Source: Streptomyces sp. V4I8
GTDB lineage: Bacteria > Actinomycetota > Actinomycetes > Streptomycetales > Streptomycetaceae
Assembly: GCF_041261225.1 (NCBI RefSeq)
Contig: NZ_JBGCCN010000002.1
Span: 186,001-250,000 of the forward strand
Reading direction: 5' to 3'
Length of the DNA stretch: 64,000 nucleotides
Within the stretch, counting starts at the first letter, position 1, and each line of letters starts with the position of its first letter. Position numbers and translations under genes: made by a program. Under the pieces are notes generated by a model. That model was not told where the DNA came from, searched no databases, and saw nothing but the letters and a program-made list of their open reading frames with translations. This document shows positions 1 to 8,770 of this stretch, piece after piece.

Positions 1-3
1 GCG

Positions 4-1107
4 TCAGTTGTTCTGAGTGGTGCGGCGGCGACGGATGAGGTACATGGTCGCGGCGCCGCCGAGGAGGAGTGCCCCGCCCGTGCCGGCGATGAAGGGTGTG
101 GCGGAGTTGCCGCCGGTCTCGGCAAGGTTCATGCCGTTGTTGCCGGTCTGTGTGCTGGCCTGATTGCCCGCAGCGTCGGCGTTCTCGGCATCCGTGGAGT
201 CGGCCGGCTCGCCGGCGGACTGGCCGTCGGACGAGCCGTCCTCGGCACCACTGCCGGATCCATCACCATCGGATCCATCACCATCGGATCCGGCACCATC
301 GGATCCGGCACCATCGGATCCGGCACCATCGGATCCGGCACCGTGCGAACCGTCACTGCCCGAACCGTCACGGGCGGCGCCGGAGTTGTCCGGAATCGCA
401 CAGGTGGCCTCGGCGAGCACGATGTCCCCGGATGCCTTCACCACGCCCAGCTTGGCCGGGGTCACGGTGTACTTCAGCCGAAGCGCGGTGGCTGCGCTTG
501 TGCTGTCCGTTGTGGTCGCGTTCTCCAGGACGAGGTCGACAGTGCCGACGCCGGGCACCTCGATGTGCTGGTCGTCGGGTCCGTTCACGGGGACGGGCTT
601 GCCGAGGACGGTCACGTTGTCCGCCAGCGCGGCCTTCGCGGTCGGCTTTTTGCCTGTCTCGCAGGAGGCTGTGGCCTTCAGAAGGTCGGCGCTCAGCAGC
701 GGGTTGGCGGGCAGGCCGGGTGCGTAGACCCGTACGCGGACGAGCCTGACGTCGCCCACCGACCGGTGCGCGTCCGCCTTGACGCTGGAATGCGCGACCT
801 CCGCCTTGACCAGCGTGGTGGGCTGCCCCTTGTTCACACCGTTCACCTTGGCGGTGAGCACCGTCTGCTGCGCGTCCCCTGGCGCGCTCAGGTCTCCGAG
901 CGCCTTCTTCACCGGAACGTCACCGACGCCGTCCACCAGGACATCGAGGTCGGCACGTGCCGCGACGGCGGTTGCCTTGCCGGTGGAGCCGGAACGTTCG
1001 CCCCCCGGGGCGGCATAGGCCGGGCCGACGACCAGTGCGCCGCCGATCACCAGAGCCGAAACGCTCAGGAGAACGGCGGGGCGCGCGGGCATGCTGAAGA
1101 CATTCAT
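4..1107 (-). CDS. secreted LAETG-anchored surface protein (SCO1860-like)
   Basis: A 367-aa predicted cell-surface protein. It has an N-terminal signal peptide (MNVFSMPARPAVLL, hydrophobic core, cleavage near GPAYA-AP). A folded region of about 200 aa contains two cysteines. An Asp/Gly/Ser-rich repeat linker follows, then a C-terminal sorting signal: LAETG, a hydrophobic stretch and RRRRTT. LAxTG is the motif of actinobacterial class E sortases, so the protein is probably linked to the wall peptide. The order of parts and the LAETG ending resemble the SCO1860 family. ATG at 1107 was chosen because it directly precedes the signal peptide; the reading frame runs on upstream to 1290 without signal-like sequence. 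The linker is built from 15-bp DNA repeats. Confidence 0.85.
   Translation of the reverse strand: MNVFSMPARPAVLLSVSALVIGGALVVGPAYAAPGGERSGSTGKATAVAARADLDVLVDGVGDVPVKKALGDLSAPGDAQQTVLTAKVNGVNKGQPTTLVKAEVAHSSVKADAHRSVGDVRLVRVRVYAPGLPANPLLSADLLKATASCETGKKPTAKAALADNVTVLGKPVPVNGPDDQHIEVPGVGTVDLVLENATTTDSTSAATALRLKYTVTPAKLGVVKASGDIVLAEATCAIPDNSGAARDGSGSDGSHGAGSDGAGSDGAGSDGAGSDGDGSDGDGSGSGAEDGSSDGQSAGEPADSTDAENADAAGNQASTQTGNNGMNLAETGGNSATPFIAGTGGALLLGGAATMYLIRRRRTTQNN
256..345. repeat. six tandem 15-bp repeats in the LAETG protein gene
   Basis: Six consecutive 15-bp units begin at 256, 271, 286, 301, 316 and 331. Two are GGATCCATCACCATC, three are GGATCCGGCACCATC and the last is a variant. They encode the GSDGDG/GSDGAG linker before the wall anchor. 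Tandem units of this kind can change number by slippage, which would alter linker length. Confidence 0.9.
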
Positions 1108-1338
1108 GTGCAACTGAAAAACCCTCACACAGAGACTTGGAGCCGTCGGCGACTGCCGTGCTCGGTACAACGTGTCCACCGACGACCTCGACCCGCAGAT
1201 CATGACGGCACAGATGTCGATCATGCGAAAATCCGACAGAACGTCACCTAAACGGGTGGTTTCCTCACCCTTTCTTGGCCTGTCGCGCAACCTCCTGCCC
1301 GTTAGCTCGTCACCACCTTCGGTGCCCCAAGGTTGGGG

Positions 1339-1690
1339 GAGTGTCTAACTACTCCAGCCGCGCTTCCACGAAGGGGCAGCTGGTCGATCGGCAGATCGCG
1401 GCCCTGACCGCGGCCGACTGCGTGCGGGTCTTCGCCGACAAGAAGGCGGGCAAGAACGCGGAGCGCGAGGAACTGTGGAGGTGTCTCGACTACCTCCGGC
1501 CCGGCGACACCCTGGTGGTGGCCCTCCCTCGACCGGCTGGGCCGCTCGGCCCAGGACCTGATCTCGATCGTCTCCGGGTTGCGTCAGCGGGGCACCGGCT
1601 TCCAGTCGCTGCACGAGGCGCTGGACACCACGACCCCGGGCGGCCGCCTCGTCTTCCACGTGTTCGCCGCCCTCGCGGATAACCCCTCCA
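1339..1690 (+). pseudogene. Tn3-type serine resolvase, frameshifted and truncated
   Basis: The first frame reads RASTKGQLVDRQIAAL, FADKKAGKN, EREELWRCLDYLRPGDTLVV, which is the N-terminal resolvase domain with part of the conserved STKGQ region. Near 1523-1530 the frame changes; the second frame continues LDRLGRSAQDLISIVSGL, TTTPGGRLVFHVFAALA, also resolvase. One extra C in the run before CTCGACC would explain the shift. Family similarity stops at about 1680 and the C-terminal HTH is missing, apart from a possible GRPKGMT remnant near 1770. A dead Tn3-family resolvase. Confidence 0.8.
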
Positions 1691-1932
1691 CCTGCCCTGA
1701 AGCTGTTCGGTACGAACGTGCCCGACGGGCCGCGGACGCCTCCGCCCGCGGCGCCGGAGCGTCAAACGCGCGAGCGGCCGAAAGGCATGACCTGACGGGC
1801 GGTCGGCGGGATACCGCGGGCGGATCTGGGTACCCCGGCCGTACTGCTGCGGGAAGAGGCGCGACCCGGCGGGCTGCCGCTGTCCACGGATAGGCCGGCA
1901 CCGGCCCAGATCAACGGCCCAGGAGGCAAACC

Positions 1933-2289
1933 ATGATCCATGCAGCCGACATCCGCGAGTGGCGCAACCACAACGTCGTCGACCCCAAGGACCACAAGAT
2001 CGGCGTCCTCGAAGCGATCTGGGTGGACACCACCACCGACGAACCGGCCATGGCCACCGTCCGCACCGGACTGCCCACCCGCCACCGGTTGGCCTTCGTG
2101 CCCCTCGACGGCGTGACCCTGGGGCCGGACTACGTCAAAGTCTCCTACGCAAAGGCCCTGGTGAAAAGGGCACCCGCGGTCGGCATGGACGACGTCCTGC
2201 CCGCCGAGGCAGAGAAAGCGATCTTCCATCACTACGACCTGTCCTACCAGACCGGCGCAGACGGCGAGAGGCAGCTCGCACGCCGCTGA
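1933..2289 (+). CDS. PRC-barrel domain protein
   Basis: A 118-aa soluble protein with a strong Shine-Dalgarno (AGGAGG at 1920-1925) before ATG. The N-terminal part (EWRNHNVVDPKDHKIGVLEAIWVDT, then RLAFVPLDGVTLG and YVKVSYAKALVKRAP) is typical of the PRC-barrel fold, a small beta-barrel found in ribosome maturation factors, photosynthetic reaction centres and many actinobacterial stress proteins. The C-terminal part is polar and ends in an Arg-rich tail. The small membrane protein downstream may be co-transcribed. The exact role is unknown. Confidence 0.85.
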   Translation: MIHAADIREWRNHNVVDPKDHKIGVLEAIWVDTTTDEPAMATVRTGLPTRHRLAFVPLDGVTLGPDYVKVSYAKALVKRAPAVGMDDVLPAEAEKAIFHHYDLSYQTGADGERQLARR

Positions 2290-2320
2290 CCGCCTGCGCT
2301 CAGCCCAAGGAGGCGTCCGC

Positions 2321-2494
2321 GTCACGGTCCTCTTCCTGCTCCTCGTTCTGGGCGCCATCGCGCTGGGAATCATCGGAACGGTGACGGAGGGGCTCGGCTA
2401 CCTGCTGCTCATCGGCGTCGCGCTCTTCGTGGCTGCTCTGGCCTTCATCGTCATGCGCTGGTCCCGGCGTTCCAGTCGCCACCCCATCCGATGA
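2321..2494 (+). CDS. small two-helix membrane protein, start codon unclear
   Basis: An open frame of 57 codons encodes two strongly hydrophobic segments (VLFLLLVLGAIALGIIGTV and GLGYLLLIGVALFVAALAFI) followed by an Arg-rich tail ending SSRHPIR. AAGGAGG at 2307-2313 is well placed for a start at 2321, but that codon is GTC and not ATG/GTG/TTG. The first usable codon is CTG at 2336. Similar small hydrophobic proteins are common beside PRC-barrel genes in Streptomyces. Either the start codon has mutated, or initiation is non-canonical, or the sequence has an error. Confidence 0.55.
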   Translation, partial: VTVLFLLLVLGAIALGIIGTVTEGLGYLLLIGVALFVAALAFIVMRWSRRSSRHPIR

Positions 2495-2612
2495 CGACCA
2501 GCCCGTGGCCTCAGTGCCGAACACGGCCAGGGCTGTCCCTGTCGGCGGCGGGTGAACCGTGACCCAGTTTGGGCGGGTGAATAGTGACCCAGGTGTCTTC
2601 TGTTGCGTGTGT

Positions 2613-3494
2613 TCAGTCGTCTTGGTTGTCGGTGGGGATGCGTCCGAGTTCGCGGCCGCGCATGCGATACGAATCGCCCTTGAACGAGTGGACCTCGGCG
2701 TGGTGGACGAGGCGGTCGATCATGGCGGCGGCCACGGTCTCGTCGCCGAAGACCTCTCCCCAGCGTCCGAAGGGCTTGTTGCTGGTGACGATCACGGACG
2801 CGCGTTCGTATCTGTTCGAGATGAGCTGGAAGAACAGGTTCGCGGCTTCGGCCTCGAAGGGGATGTAGCCGACCTCGTCCACCACGATCAGCGGGTAGCG
2901 GCCCAGTCTGGTGAGCTCGTCGGCCAGACGGCCGGCTGCGTGGGCGGCGGCGAGCCGGTCGACCCACTCGGAGGCGGTCGCGAAGGCGACGCGGTGTCCG
3001 GCCTGGCAGGCTCTGACCGCGAGCCCGATCGCCAGGTGTGTCTTTCCGGTCCCGGGCGGACCCAGGAAAACGGCGTTCTCCTTCCCGGCGATGAAGTCCA
3101 ACGTACCCAGATGCGCGAGCTGTTGGCGCGTTATCCCGCGCAGATGGGTGACGTCGAGTTCCTCGACCGTTTTGACGGCGGGGAACCTCGCCGCGCGGAC
3201 GCGGGCCTCGCCGCCGTGCGATTCGCGGGCGCTCACCTCGCGCTGGAGCACGGCGACGAGGTATTCGGCGTGCGTCCAGGACTCCTTGCGGGCGCGTTCG
3301 GCCAGCCGTTCGGCGGCGTCCAGCAGGGCCGGGGCCTTCATCGCGCGGGCGAGGAAAGCCAGGTCAGTCAAGGTCTGCCGGCCCGTCCGACGGGAGGATG
3401 CCGCCGCTGCCGTCCTGGCGGTGGTGGTCTTCTCGACGGCGCCGGGCTCTTCCTCGCCTTCGTCGTCGCCGGAGGCTGTCGCGGGGCGGGGCAT
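2613..3494 (-). CDS. istB: IS21-family helper ATPase IstB
   Basis: A 293-aa AAA+ ATPase that supports IstA in choosing targets. Walker A is GPPGTGKTHLAIGLA, Walker B is LIVVDEVGYIPFE, and sensor-1 is the VIVTSNKPFGRW region. The N-terminus carries a Ser/Thr/Ala-rich extension before the conserved start of the domain (LTDLAFLARAMKAPALL). The ATG follows the istA TGA directly with no spacer, so translation is probably coupled. Full length, no disruption seen. Confidence 0.95.
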   Translation of the reverse strand: MPRPATASGDDEGEEEPGAVEKTTTARTAAAASSRRTGRQTLTDLAFLARAMKAPALLDAAERLAERARKESWTHAEYLVAVLQREVSARESHGGEARVRAARFPAVKTVEELDVTHLRGITRQQLAHLGTLDFIAGKENAVFLGPPGTGKTHLAIGLAVRACQAGHRVAFATASEWVDRLAAAHAAGRLADELTRLGRYPLIVVDEVGYIPFEAEAANLFFQLISNRYERASVIVTSNKPFGRWGEVFGDETVAAAMIDRLVHHAEVHSFKGDSYRMRGRELGRIPTDNQDD

Positions 3495-4751
3495 TCAGCT
3501 CGCCTCCTTGTCGCCGCCGCCGTCGATGACGGTGAACAGTCGGTCATAGGTGTCCAGTTCGCGCTGTTCGACCTCGACCATCGGGCCGGACGAAGCAGCC
3601 AGCCGGCTCTGGCGGGCTGCCTGCTGACGGTGCACTCCCTGACGCATCCGGGTGCCGGTGGCGGCGTGTTGGGGGTCGGTGAGGGTCTGGTGCTTCGCCC
3701 AGCACCTGGGGTGCTGGGCGACGATCTCCCCGCCGGTGGCCAGGACGATGACCTCATCGTTGTCACAGAGCACCGTCACCGTCCTCCCGATCGCGGCGGG
3801 GTCGACGGAGTAGTCGTTGGTGTCGATGCGGACGTAGTGGTCGCGGCCGAGCCGGATGGAGAAACGCCACCAGGACGGCGGGTCGACCGGCGGCAGCGCG
3901 ATCATCCCGGACTTGTCCGCCTCCCACCGCTCGCTCGGACGGGCCTGCAGAGCGCGGTGCCGGCGCCGGTTGGCGACCTTCAGCCACTCGCCCAGCTGGG
4001 CGTTGAAGTCGTTGGGGCCGGAGAAGTGACGGCCCGGCAGGAAGCTGGTCTCCAGGTAACCATTGGCCCGCTCCACCAGCCCTTTCGTTTCTGGATCGCG
4101 GGGGCGGCAGAGGTAGATCCTGGTGGAGAGCAGGCCCGCGAACGCGGCGAACTCGCCGGTCACCTTCCCGCGGCCGATCCCGGACTCGTTGTCCCAGACC
4201 AGCATCTTCGGGACGGCGCCCCAGGCGGACAGCAGCCGCCAGTGCCCGTCGATCAGGTCCCCGGTCCGCCGCGAGGGCAGCATCCTCGCGGCGATCATCC
4301 GCGAGTAGCCGGACACCATCACCAGCACCGGCGGCTGCCCGGTCTGCCCGTAGCCGAGCGGGATCTCCGCGTCGGGGAACCACAGGTCGCACTGGGCCAG
4401 CTCACCCGGCCGATACGTCGTCCGCGACACCGGGTCCACCGGGATATAGGCGGGACGCAGGTCGCGGACCCGCTCCTTGAGCACGGTCATCCCGCGGTCC
4501 CAGCCGATCCGCTCGGCGATCACCGTCGCGGGCATCGTCGGCGTCTCCCGCAGCAGCTCGCGGATCTGCACCTCGACCGCGTCCACCACCGAGCCCTTGG
4601 CCGGCCTCTCGTACTTCGGCGGCCGGTCGTGCGCCAGCGCCCGCTTCACCGTGTTCTTCGAAATGCCCAGATGGCGGGCGATCGCCCTGATCGGCATCTG
4701 CTCGGCCCGGTGCAACCGACGGATCTCTGCCCAGTCCTCCACAAGGATCAC
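3495..4751 (-). CDS. istA: IS21-family transposase IstA
   Basis: A 418-aa DDE transposase. The N-terminal HTH region reads IRRLHRAEQMPIRAIARHLG. The integrase core shows AQCDLWFPD (first Asp), MLVWDNESGIG (second Asp) and KGLVERANGYLE (Glu). The C-terminal beta-rich domain contains DTNDYSVDPAAIG. First gene of the element; istB follows immediately. Intact. Confidence 0.95.
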   Translation of the reverse strand: MILVEDWAEIRRLHRAEQMPIRAIARHLGISKNTVKRALAHDRPPKYERPAKGSVVDAVEVQIRELLRETPTMPATVIAERIGWDRGMTVLKERVRDLRPAYIPVDPVSRTTYRPGELAQCDLWFPDAEIPLGYGQTGQPPVLVMVSGYSRMIAARMLPSRRTGDLIDGHWRLLSAWGAVPKMLVWDNESGIGRGKVTGEFAAFAGLLSTRIYLCRPRDPETKGLVERANGYLETSFLPGRHFSGPNDFNAQLGEWLKVANRRRHRALQARPSERWEADKSGMIALPPVDPPSWWRFSIRLGRDHYVRIDTNDYSVDPAAIGRTVTVLCDNDEVIVLATGGEIVAQHPRCWAKHQTLTDPQHAATGTRMRQGVHRQQAARQSRLAASSGPMVEVEQRELDTYDRLFTVIDGGGDKEAS

Positions 4752-4842
4752 CTCTTCCTCCTGACCTTGATCAACAAGGCCAGAGTCAGACGAAGATCAC
4801 CAAGAGGGTCAGTTTTGATACGCCGTCAGAGGGTCAGCGTTC

Positions 4843-5145
4843 GGCCGTCGTCGAGAGTCCCTGCACCGCTGTCATCCGTCCCCTCGAACCACCTCGCCGG
4901 GTCCACGATGTGCGGCGGCCCTCCCCGACCGCATCGCCACCCGACGTATCCGAACTCCTGCCACAGGTCCGGGTCTTGAGAGCTCTTTCCGTCTCCCGCC
5001 CCGGCGAATCCGGGACTACCCTCACAGCAGGACGTCGACGTTCCAGACCCCGACGGCGCGTTGCTGCCGAGCACACAAACTTGCCGGGCTCTCAGCCACA
5101 ATCGCTGGTCTCCGCCCCGGCCGGTCGCCCGGAACCGGAGGCGCC
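4843..5145. other. gene-free stretch between IS21 element and STAS fragment
   Basis: No convincing gene. A minus-strand frame ending near 4826 reads LWQEFGYVGWRCGRG, HIVDPARWF, which looks protein-like but matches nothing I recognise and has no start with a ribosome site. It may be the remnant of a gene cut by the IS21 insertion. Confidence 0.4.
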
Positions 5146-5232
5146 ATGTCCCTGCCCCATCTGAACGTCCAACGGCTCGACGAGCGCAGCCGGGCGCTGA
5201 TCACCCTGGCCGGTGAGATCGACCTTGAGACA
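5146..5232 (+). pseudogene. 5' end of a STAS (anti-sigma factor antagonist) gene, truncated
   Basis: ATG preceded by GGAACCGGAG. The 29 codons read MSLPHLNVQRLDERSRALIT, LAGEIDLET, the usual beginning of a Streptomyces STAS-domain anti-anti-sigma factor (first strands and the GEIDLxT turn). The sequence then stops resembling STAS at the edge of inserted elements, and the frame closes at TAG 5245-5247. A STAS 3' part that would continue this protein starts at 51363. Confidence 0.75.
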
Positions 5233-5246
5233 AGACCGGGAAGTTA

Positions 5247-5333
5247 GGGCCCGTCAAGAAATAACTTGCGTGTTTCTGCTCTTGACGCTGCAGCTCAGGA
5301 GCAGAAACACGCAAGTTATTTCTTGACGGGCCC
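5247..5333. mobile_element. 87-bp perfect hairpin element (MITE-like)
   Basis: Two perfect 35-bp inverted arms (5247-5281 and 5299-5333, outer ends GGGCCCGTCAAGAAATAA) flank a 17-nt spacer. TTA lies directly outside both arms, a likely 3-bp target duplication. No coding capacity. It may be the fused ends of an IS that lost its interior, or a small MITE; RNA from either strand would fold into a very stable stem. Confidence 0.75.
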
Positions 5334-5391
5334 TTAAGGGCCTGCGGAGAAACAAGTCGTTGCTTCCCTGGTTGCTCGTCGTTGTTGTGGT

Positions 5392-6342
5392 ATGGGGATG
5401 CTGGAGGGGGTTGAGGCGGCTCTGGCCGCGAAGTTCGAGGCGTTGTTCCCGCACTTGGACGAGCGTCAGCGCCGGTTGGCCATAGGGGCGGAGGCCCGGT
5501 CGCTGGGGCATGGCGGGATCCGGGTGGTGGCCCGTGCGGCCGGGGTGCGTGAGGGCACCGTCTCCCGTGGGGTTGCTGAACTGGAGTCCGGGGCAGCCCC
5601 GTTGGGCCGGGCCCGCCGGGAAGGCGGAGGCCGCAAGCGTGCGGTGGAGCTCGATCCGGGACTGCGGCCCGCGCTGCTGGCCCTTGTCGAGCCGGACATG
5701 CGGGGTGATCCGATGTCGCCACTGCGCTGGACGGTGAAGTCGACCCGTCACCTGGCCGCCGAGCTGACCGGGCAGGGCCACCGCATCTCGGCGGAGACCG
5801 TGGCCGACCTGCTGCGTGAGGAGGGCTTCAGTCTCCAGGGCAACGCCAAGACCGTAGAGGGCAGGCAACACCCGGACCGCGATGGCCAGTTCCGCTACAT
5901 CAACGAGCGGGCCAAGGAGTATCAGGCTGCCGGGGACCCGGTGGTCAGCGTCGACACCAAGAAGAAGGAAGTCGTCGGCAACTACAAGAACGCCGGCGGC
6001 GAGTGGCACCGCAAGGGCGAACCGGTCCGGGTGCGGACGCACGACTTCCCGGACCCGGAGCTGGGCAAGGCCATCCCGTACGGGATCTACGATCTGGCCG
6101 CGGACACCGGATGGGTCAGCGTCGGCACCGACCACGACACTGCAGCGTTCGCCGTGGAGTCCATCCGCCGCTGGTGGAACAGCCAGGGGCGGGGCGCCTA
6201 TCCGCACGCGCGGCGGCTGCTGGTCACCGCGGACGCGGGCGGCTCGAACGGCTACCGCACCCGCGCCTGGAAAGCCGAACTCGCCGCCCTGGCCCTTCAG
6301 ACGGGCCTGGACATCACCGTCTGTCACTTTCCGCCAGGTACT
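5392..6342 (+). pseudogene. ISAzo13 transposase, 5' half
   Basis: About 317 codons. The N-terminal HTH reads LGHGGIRVVARAAGVREGTV. The catalytic core supplies the first Asp (VVSVDTKKKEVVGNY) and the second (LLVTADAGGSNGYR). The frame reaches CHFPPGT and is then cut by the IS4-type insertion, which separates the two Asp residues from the catalytic Glu in the 3' half. Only copy of the 5' half in the window. Confidence 0.92.
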
Positions 6343-7757
6343 CAATGCCGTTGTTTGACTACTGAATCATCGTGGGCTGCAGCGTGATGGCCTTGGCAGG
6401 TACCCGGCGTGCTGGTGCACGTTGCTGGTCCTTGGGCCGGTAGGAGTACAGCGAGTTGGGGCGTTTGAGAAACCTGTCGGCCTCGCGTAGACGCCGGGTG
6501 CCATTGTCGAGTTTCCGGCACACCTTCGCGGACAGCAGGGCCAGGCACTTCCCGATCTTTGCGGGAGTATCGGCGCACTGGCGGATCACGCTGCGTCGCG
6601 CGTGCTTGGTGACCGTCGGCGAGCCGCATGATGATGCCGGTCAGGCAGTAGTGGACGATCAGGTGTGCCCATACTTCCTGGCGCACCAGTGCCGGGTCGG
6701 CCGACCGCAGTACTTCCTGCCGGCCGCGCTGGAAGGTCTTGAGCTGGCGGTATGAAGATTCCGCCTCCCACCTCTCGTGATACAGGGCCGCGAGTTCGTC
6801 CGCGGGGTAGGTGTCTGTGTCGAAGAGATCGGTCAGGAGCCGGATCACCTCGCCGCCGTCGACGCGGTACTCGATCACACGGACCAGTACGCCGCCCGGG
6901 TGCGCGCCTTTCTGCCCGCCGAGGTTCATCCGCGCCAGGTAAGTGCCGTCGGGCAGGCGCTGCACCGGACGACGCGCGACGCAGGAGCGCGCCCGCAGCA
7001 GAAGGTGTGCACCGGCGGTGGTGTATGCCTTCCACAGTTCCACTCCGGGAAAGCCCCGGTCCATGATCACGAGCATTCCGTCGGCCGAAGCAGCCATGGC
7101 GACGGCCAGGTCGCGTTCGCCGCCGTTGAAGCCGCCCACCCGTGCGTCGATGGCGGCGTGGGTGCCGGTCTCGGTCAGTGTCACGACCCGGACCTGCGGA
7201 AATCCTCCTGGTTTTCCGCGCGAGTCCTTCGGGCCGCCGAAGGCGTGCCGGTTGGCCTCGTTGTCCGGCACGTCCAGCAGGAACCCGTCCACCGCGGCAA
7301 GACGCATCCCCCGCCAGAAGGATCCCGCCAGCCCGGGCGGGGCCAGCGGCCCGGCCAGTCTCCGGAACAGCATCTCCAGCACCTCAGGCCCCAGACGCTC
7401 CCGGGCACGGGTGAACGACGCCCTGTTCGGGATGTGTTCGCCCATCCCGGCGATCGCGCCCGTCAGGTTCTCCGCGACATCGTCATAGGAGTCCTGATGG
7501 AACAGGGCCAGGGCCAGCGTGAAGTACACCGTGAAGCCAGCCGGCAGAGCACCCGGCCGCCGGTCCCGCTTGCGGCACCCGCCCAGCACCTCGTCCACCA
7601 GCGCTGGCGTCACCCACCGCGTCAGCAGCCCCAGCCGTACCCGATCAGACAGCCCCACCCACGGATGACCCATGCCTGACCCATGCCCGGCCACGAGCAC
7701 CACCCCACGGTCTCACCGGACACCCCCGCCAACTCCACCATTCAAACAACGGCATTG
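6343..7757 (-). mobile_element. IS4-type insertion sequence, copy A (inside ISAzo13)
   Basis: A 1415-bp element. The terminal inverted repeat is 16 bp and perfect (CAATGCCGTTGTTTGA). The 10-bp flanking duplication GCCAGGTACT fits the 10-12 bp seen for IS4 relatives. Compared with copy B (39079-42102) it lacks 38 bp at 6609/6610, which breaks its transposase. Confidence 0.92.
6359..7703 (-). pseudogene. IS4-family transposase, copy A, frameshifted by a 38-bp deletion
   Basis: The frame starts MVLVAGHGSGMGHPWVGL (an internal ATG at 7673 is also possible). It carries the DDE core: first Asp in AAVDGFLLDVPDNE, second Asp in MLVIMDRGFPGVE, and the IS4 signature YHERWEAESSYRQLK. After RLADGH the 38-bp deletion shifts the frame. 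The true C-terminus (KCLALLSAKVCRKLDNG to LQPTMIQ) is found in another frame ending at 6359. Probably inactive. Confidence 0.9.
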
Positions 7758-8502
7758 GCCAGGTACTTCAAAATGGAACAAGGTGGAGCACCGGCTGTTC
7801 TCCCACATCACCATGAACTGGCGCGGCAGGCCGCTGACCAGCCACGAAGTCATCGTGAACAGCATCGCCGCGACGACCACCCGGACCGGGCTGACGGTGC
7901 ACGCCGAACTCGACACAGGCGCCTACGAGACCGGAGTCCGGATCAGTGACCGGCAGCTGGATGCCCTGCCCCTGCACCGCCACGAATGGCACGGTGACTG
8001 GAACTACACACTGCGGCCCGAGGCATACACCCAGGTCAGCGACGCACCGGACCCCTTCGACCAGCCCAGCCCCGACCTCGCCTGGCTCTGCCACCCCACC
8101 CTGACCGGCATGCCGGCCCCAGAGTGGGAAGCCCTGATCACCACGCTCACCACCCTCCACGAGAGCCAACGCGAGACGGCGCTGGACAAGCGGCGCGGCC
8201 ATCGCCCACGAGTCAAAGGCGACGGCACCACCGGCCGCCGCCCCATCCTCACCCTCGCCGACCGGCTCCTGGCCACCCTCCTCCACCAGCGACTCGGGCT
8301 CCCGCAGGTCGCCATCGCCCGCCTCTTCGGCGTCACGCCATTCACCATCAACCGGCGCATTCGCGACATCCGCCAGCTCCTCGAGGCAGCCGGGCACACC
8401 ATTCAACCCGCCGACCAGCACCTCGCCACCCTCGACGACCTCCGCTGCCTCGCCAGCACGGCAGGCATCACCATCCCTACAGAGATCAAGACGGCGAGTT
8501 AA
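7758..8502 (+). pseudogene. ISAzo13 transposase, 3' half with extra C-terminal HTH domain
   Basis: Continues the 5' half: SKWNKVEHRLFSHITMNWRG supplies the catalytic Glu and HEWHGDWNYTLRPEAY ends the usual ISAzo13 core. A further 150 aa follow, including LTLADRLLATLLHQRLGLPQ and VAIARLFGVTPFTINRRIRD, which look like a helix-turn-helix. The whole protein would be about 560 aa, longer than the roughly 400-430 aa usual for the family. Stop at 8500-8502, just inside the right terminal repeat. Confidence 0.88.
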
Positions 8503-8523
8503 TAATCCGCAGGTCCTAACTAC

Positions 8524-8650
8524 CCGGCCTTGGACCGTCCCTGGTGATCATCGACACCCAGTCCGTGCGCGCGGCTGCGGGTGTCCCGAAGACCACGACG
8601 GGACTGGACGCCAACAAGAAGGTGTCGGGCCGCAAGCGGGGGCTGGCCGT
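8524..8650 (+). pseudogene. IS5-family transposase, internal fragment 1
   Basis: Reads PSLVIIDTQSVRAAAGVPKT, LDANKKVSGRKRGLAV, the first catalytic Asp region of an IS5-family DDE transposase. The N-terminal part is missing; the sequence begins just after the ISAzo13 right end. The fragment is interrupted at 8650 by an IS21 element and resumes at 11019. Confidence 0.85.
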
Positions 8651-8770
8651 TGTCGGCGTACACGTGAACGTGCATAGTCACGTACGGATGAACGTGCATA
8701 GTTCCTGATGTGTTGAGGGCCGGTGCCCTGCACTCTGCTGCCTGTTGTTCAAGGTTGCAGAGAGGGGTCG

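Larger units (their letters stand above)
2553..4842 (-). mobile_element. IS21-family insertion sequence (first copy)
   Basis: About 2.29 kb containing istA and istB on the minus strand. The left end begins TGAACCGTGACCC; the right end reads CGAACGCTGACCC on the opposite strand (11 of 13 match). TGACCC is repeated inside both ends (near 2559 and 2584 on the left, 4810 and 4830 on the right), as in IS21 elements with multiple terminal transposase-binding repeats. I could not find a clean target-site duplication, so the last few bases at each end are approximate. Confidence 0.8.
5338..8516 (+). mobile_element. ISAzo13-family element split by an IS4-type element
   Basis: The left end GGGCCTGCGGA and the right end TCCGCAGGTCC are imperfect inverted repeats, with TAA outside each (5335-5337 and 8517-8519). 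The transposase gene inside is cut at 6342 by an IS4-type element with a 10-bp target duplication (GCCAGGTACT at 6333-6342 and 7758-7767). Joining the halves restores CHFPPGT-SKWNKVEHRLFS, the expected family sequence. The right-hand half recurs twice more, at 38320-39078 (inverted) and 42103-42861. Confidence 0.9.

Noticed and set aside
2559..4979. 806-codon open frame on the plus strand across the IS21 element
   Set aside because: Antisense shadow of istA/istB. The minus strand holds clear Walker and DDE motifs; the plus frame is Gly/Arg/Pro-rich with no domain.
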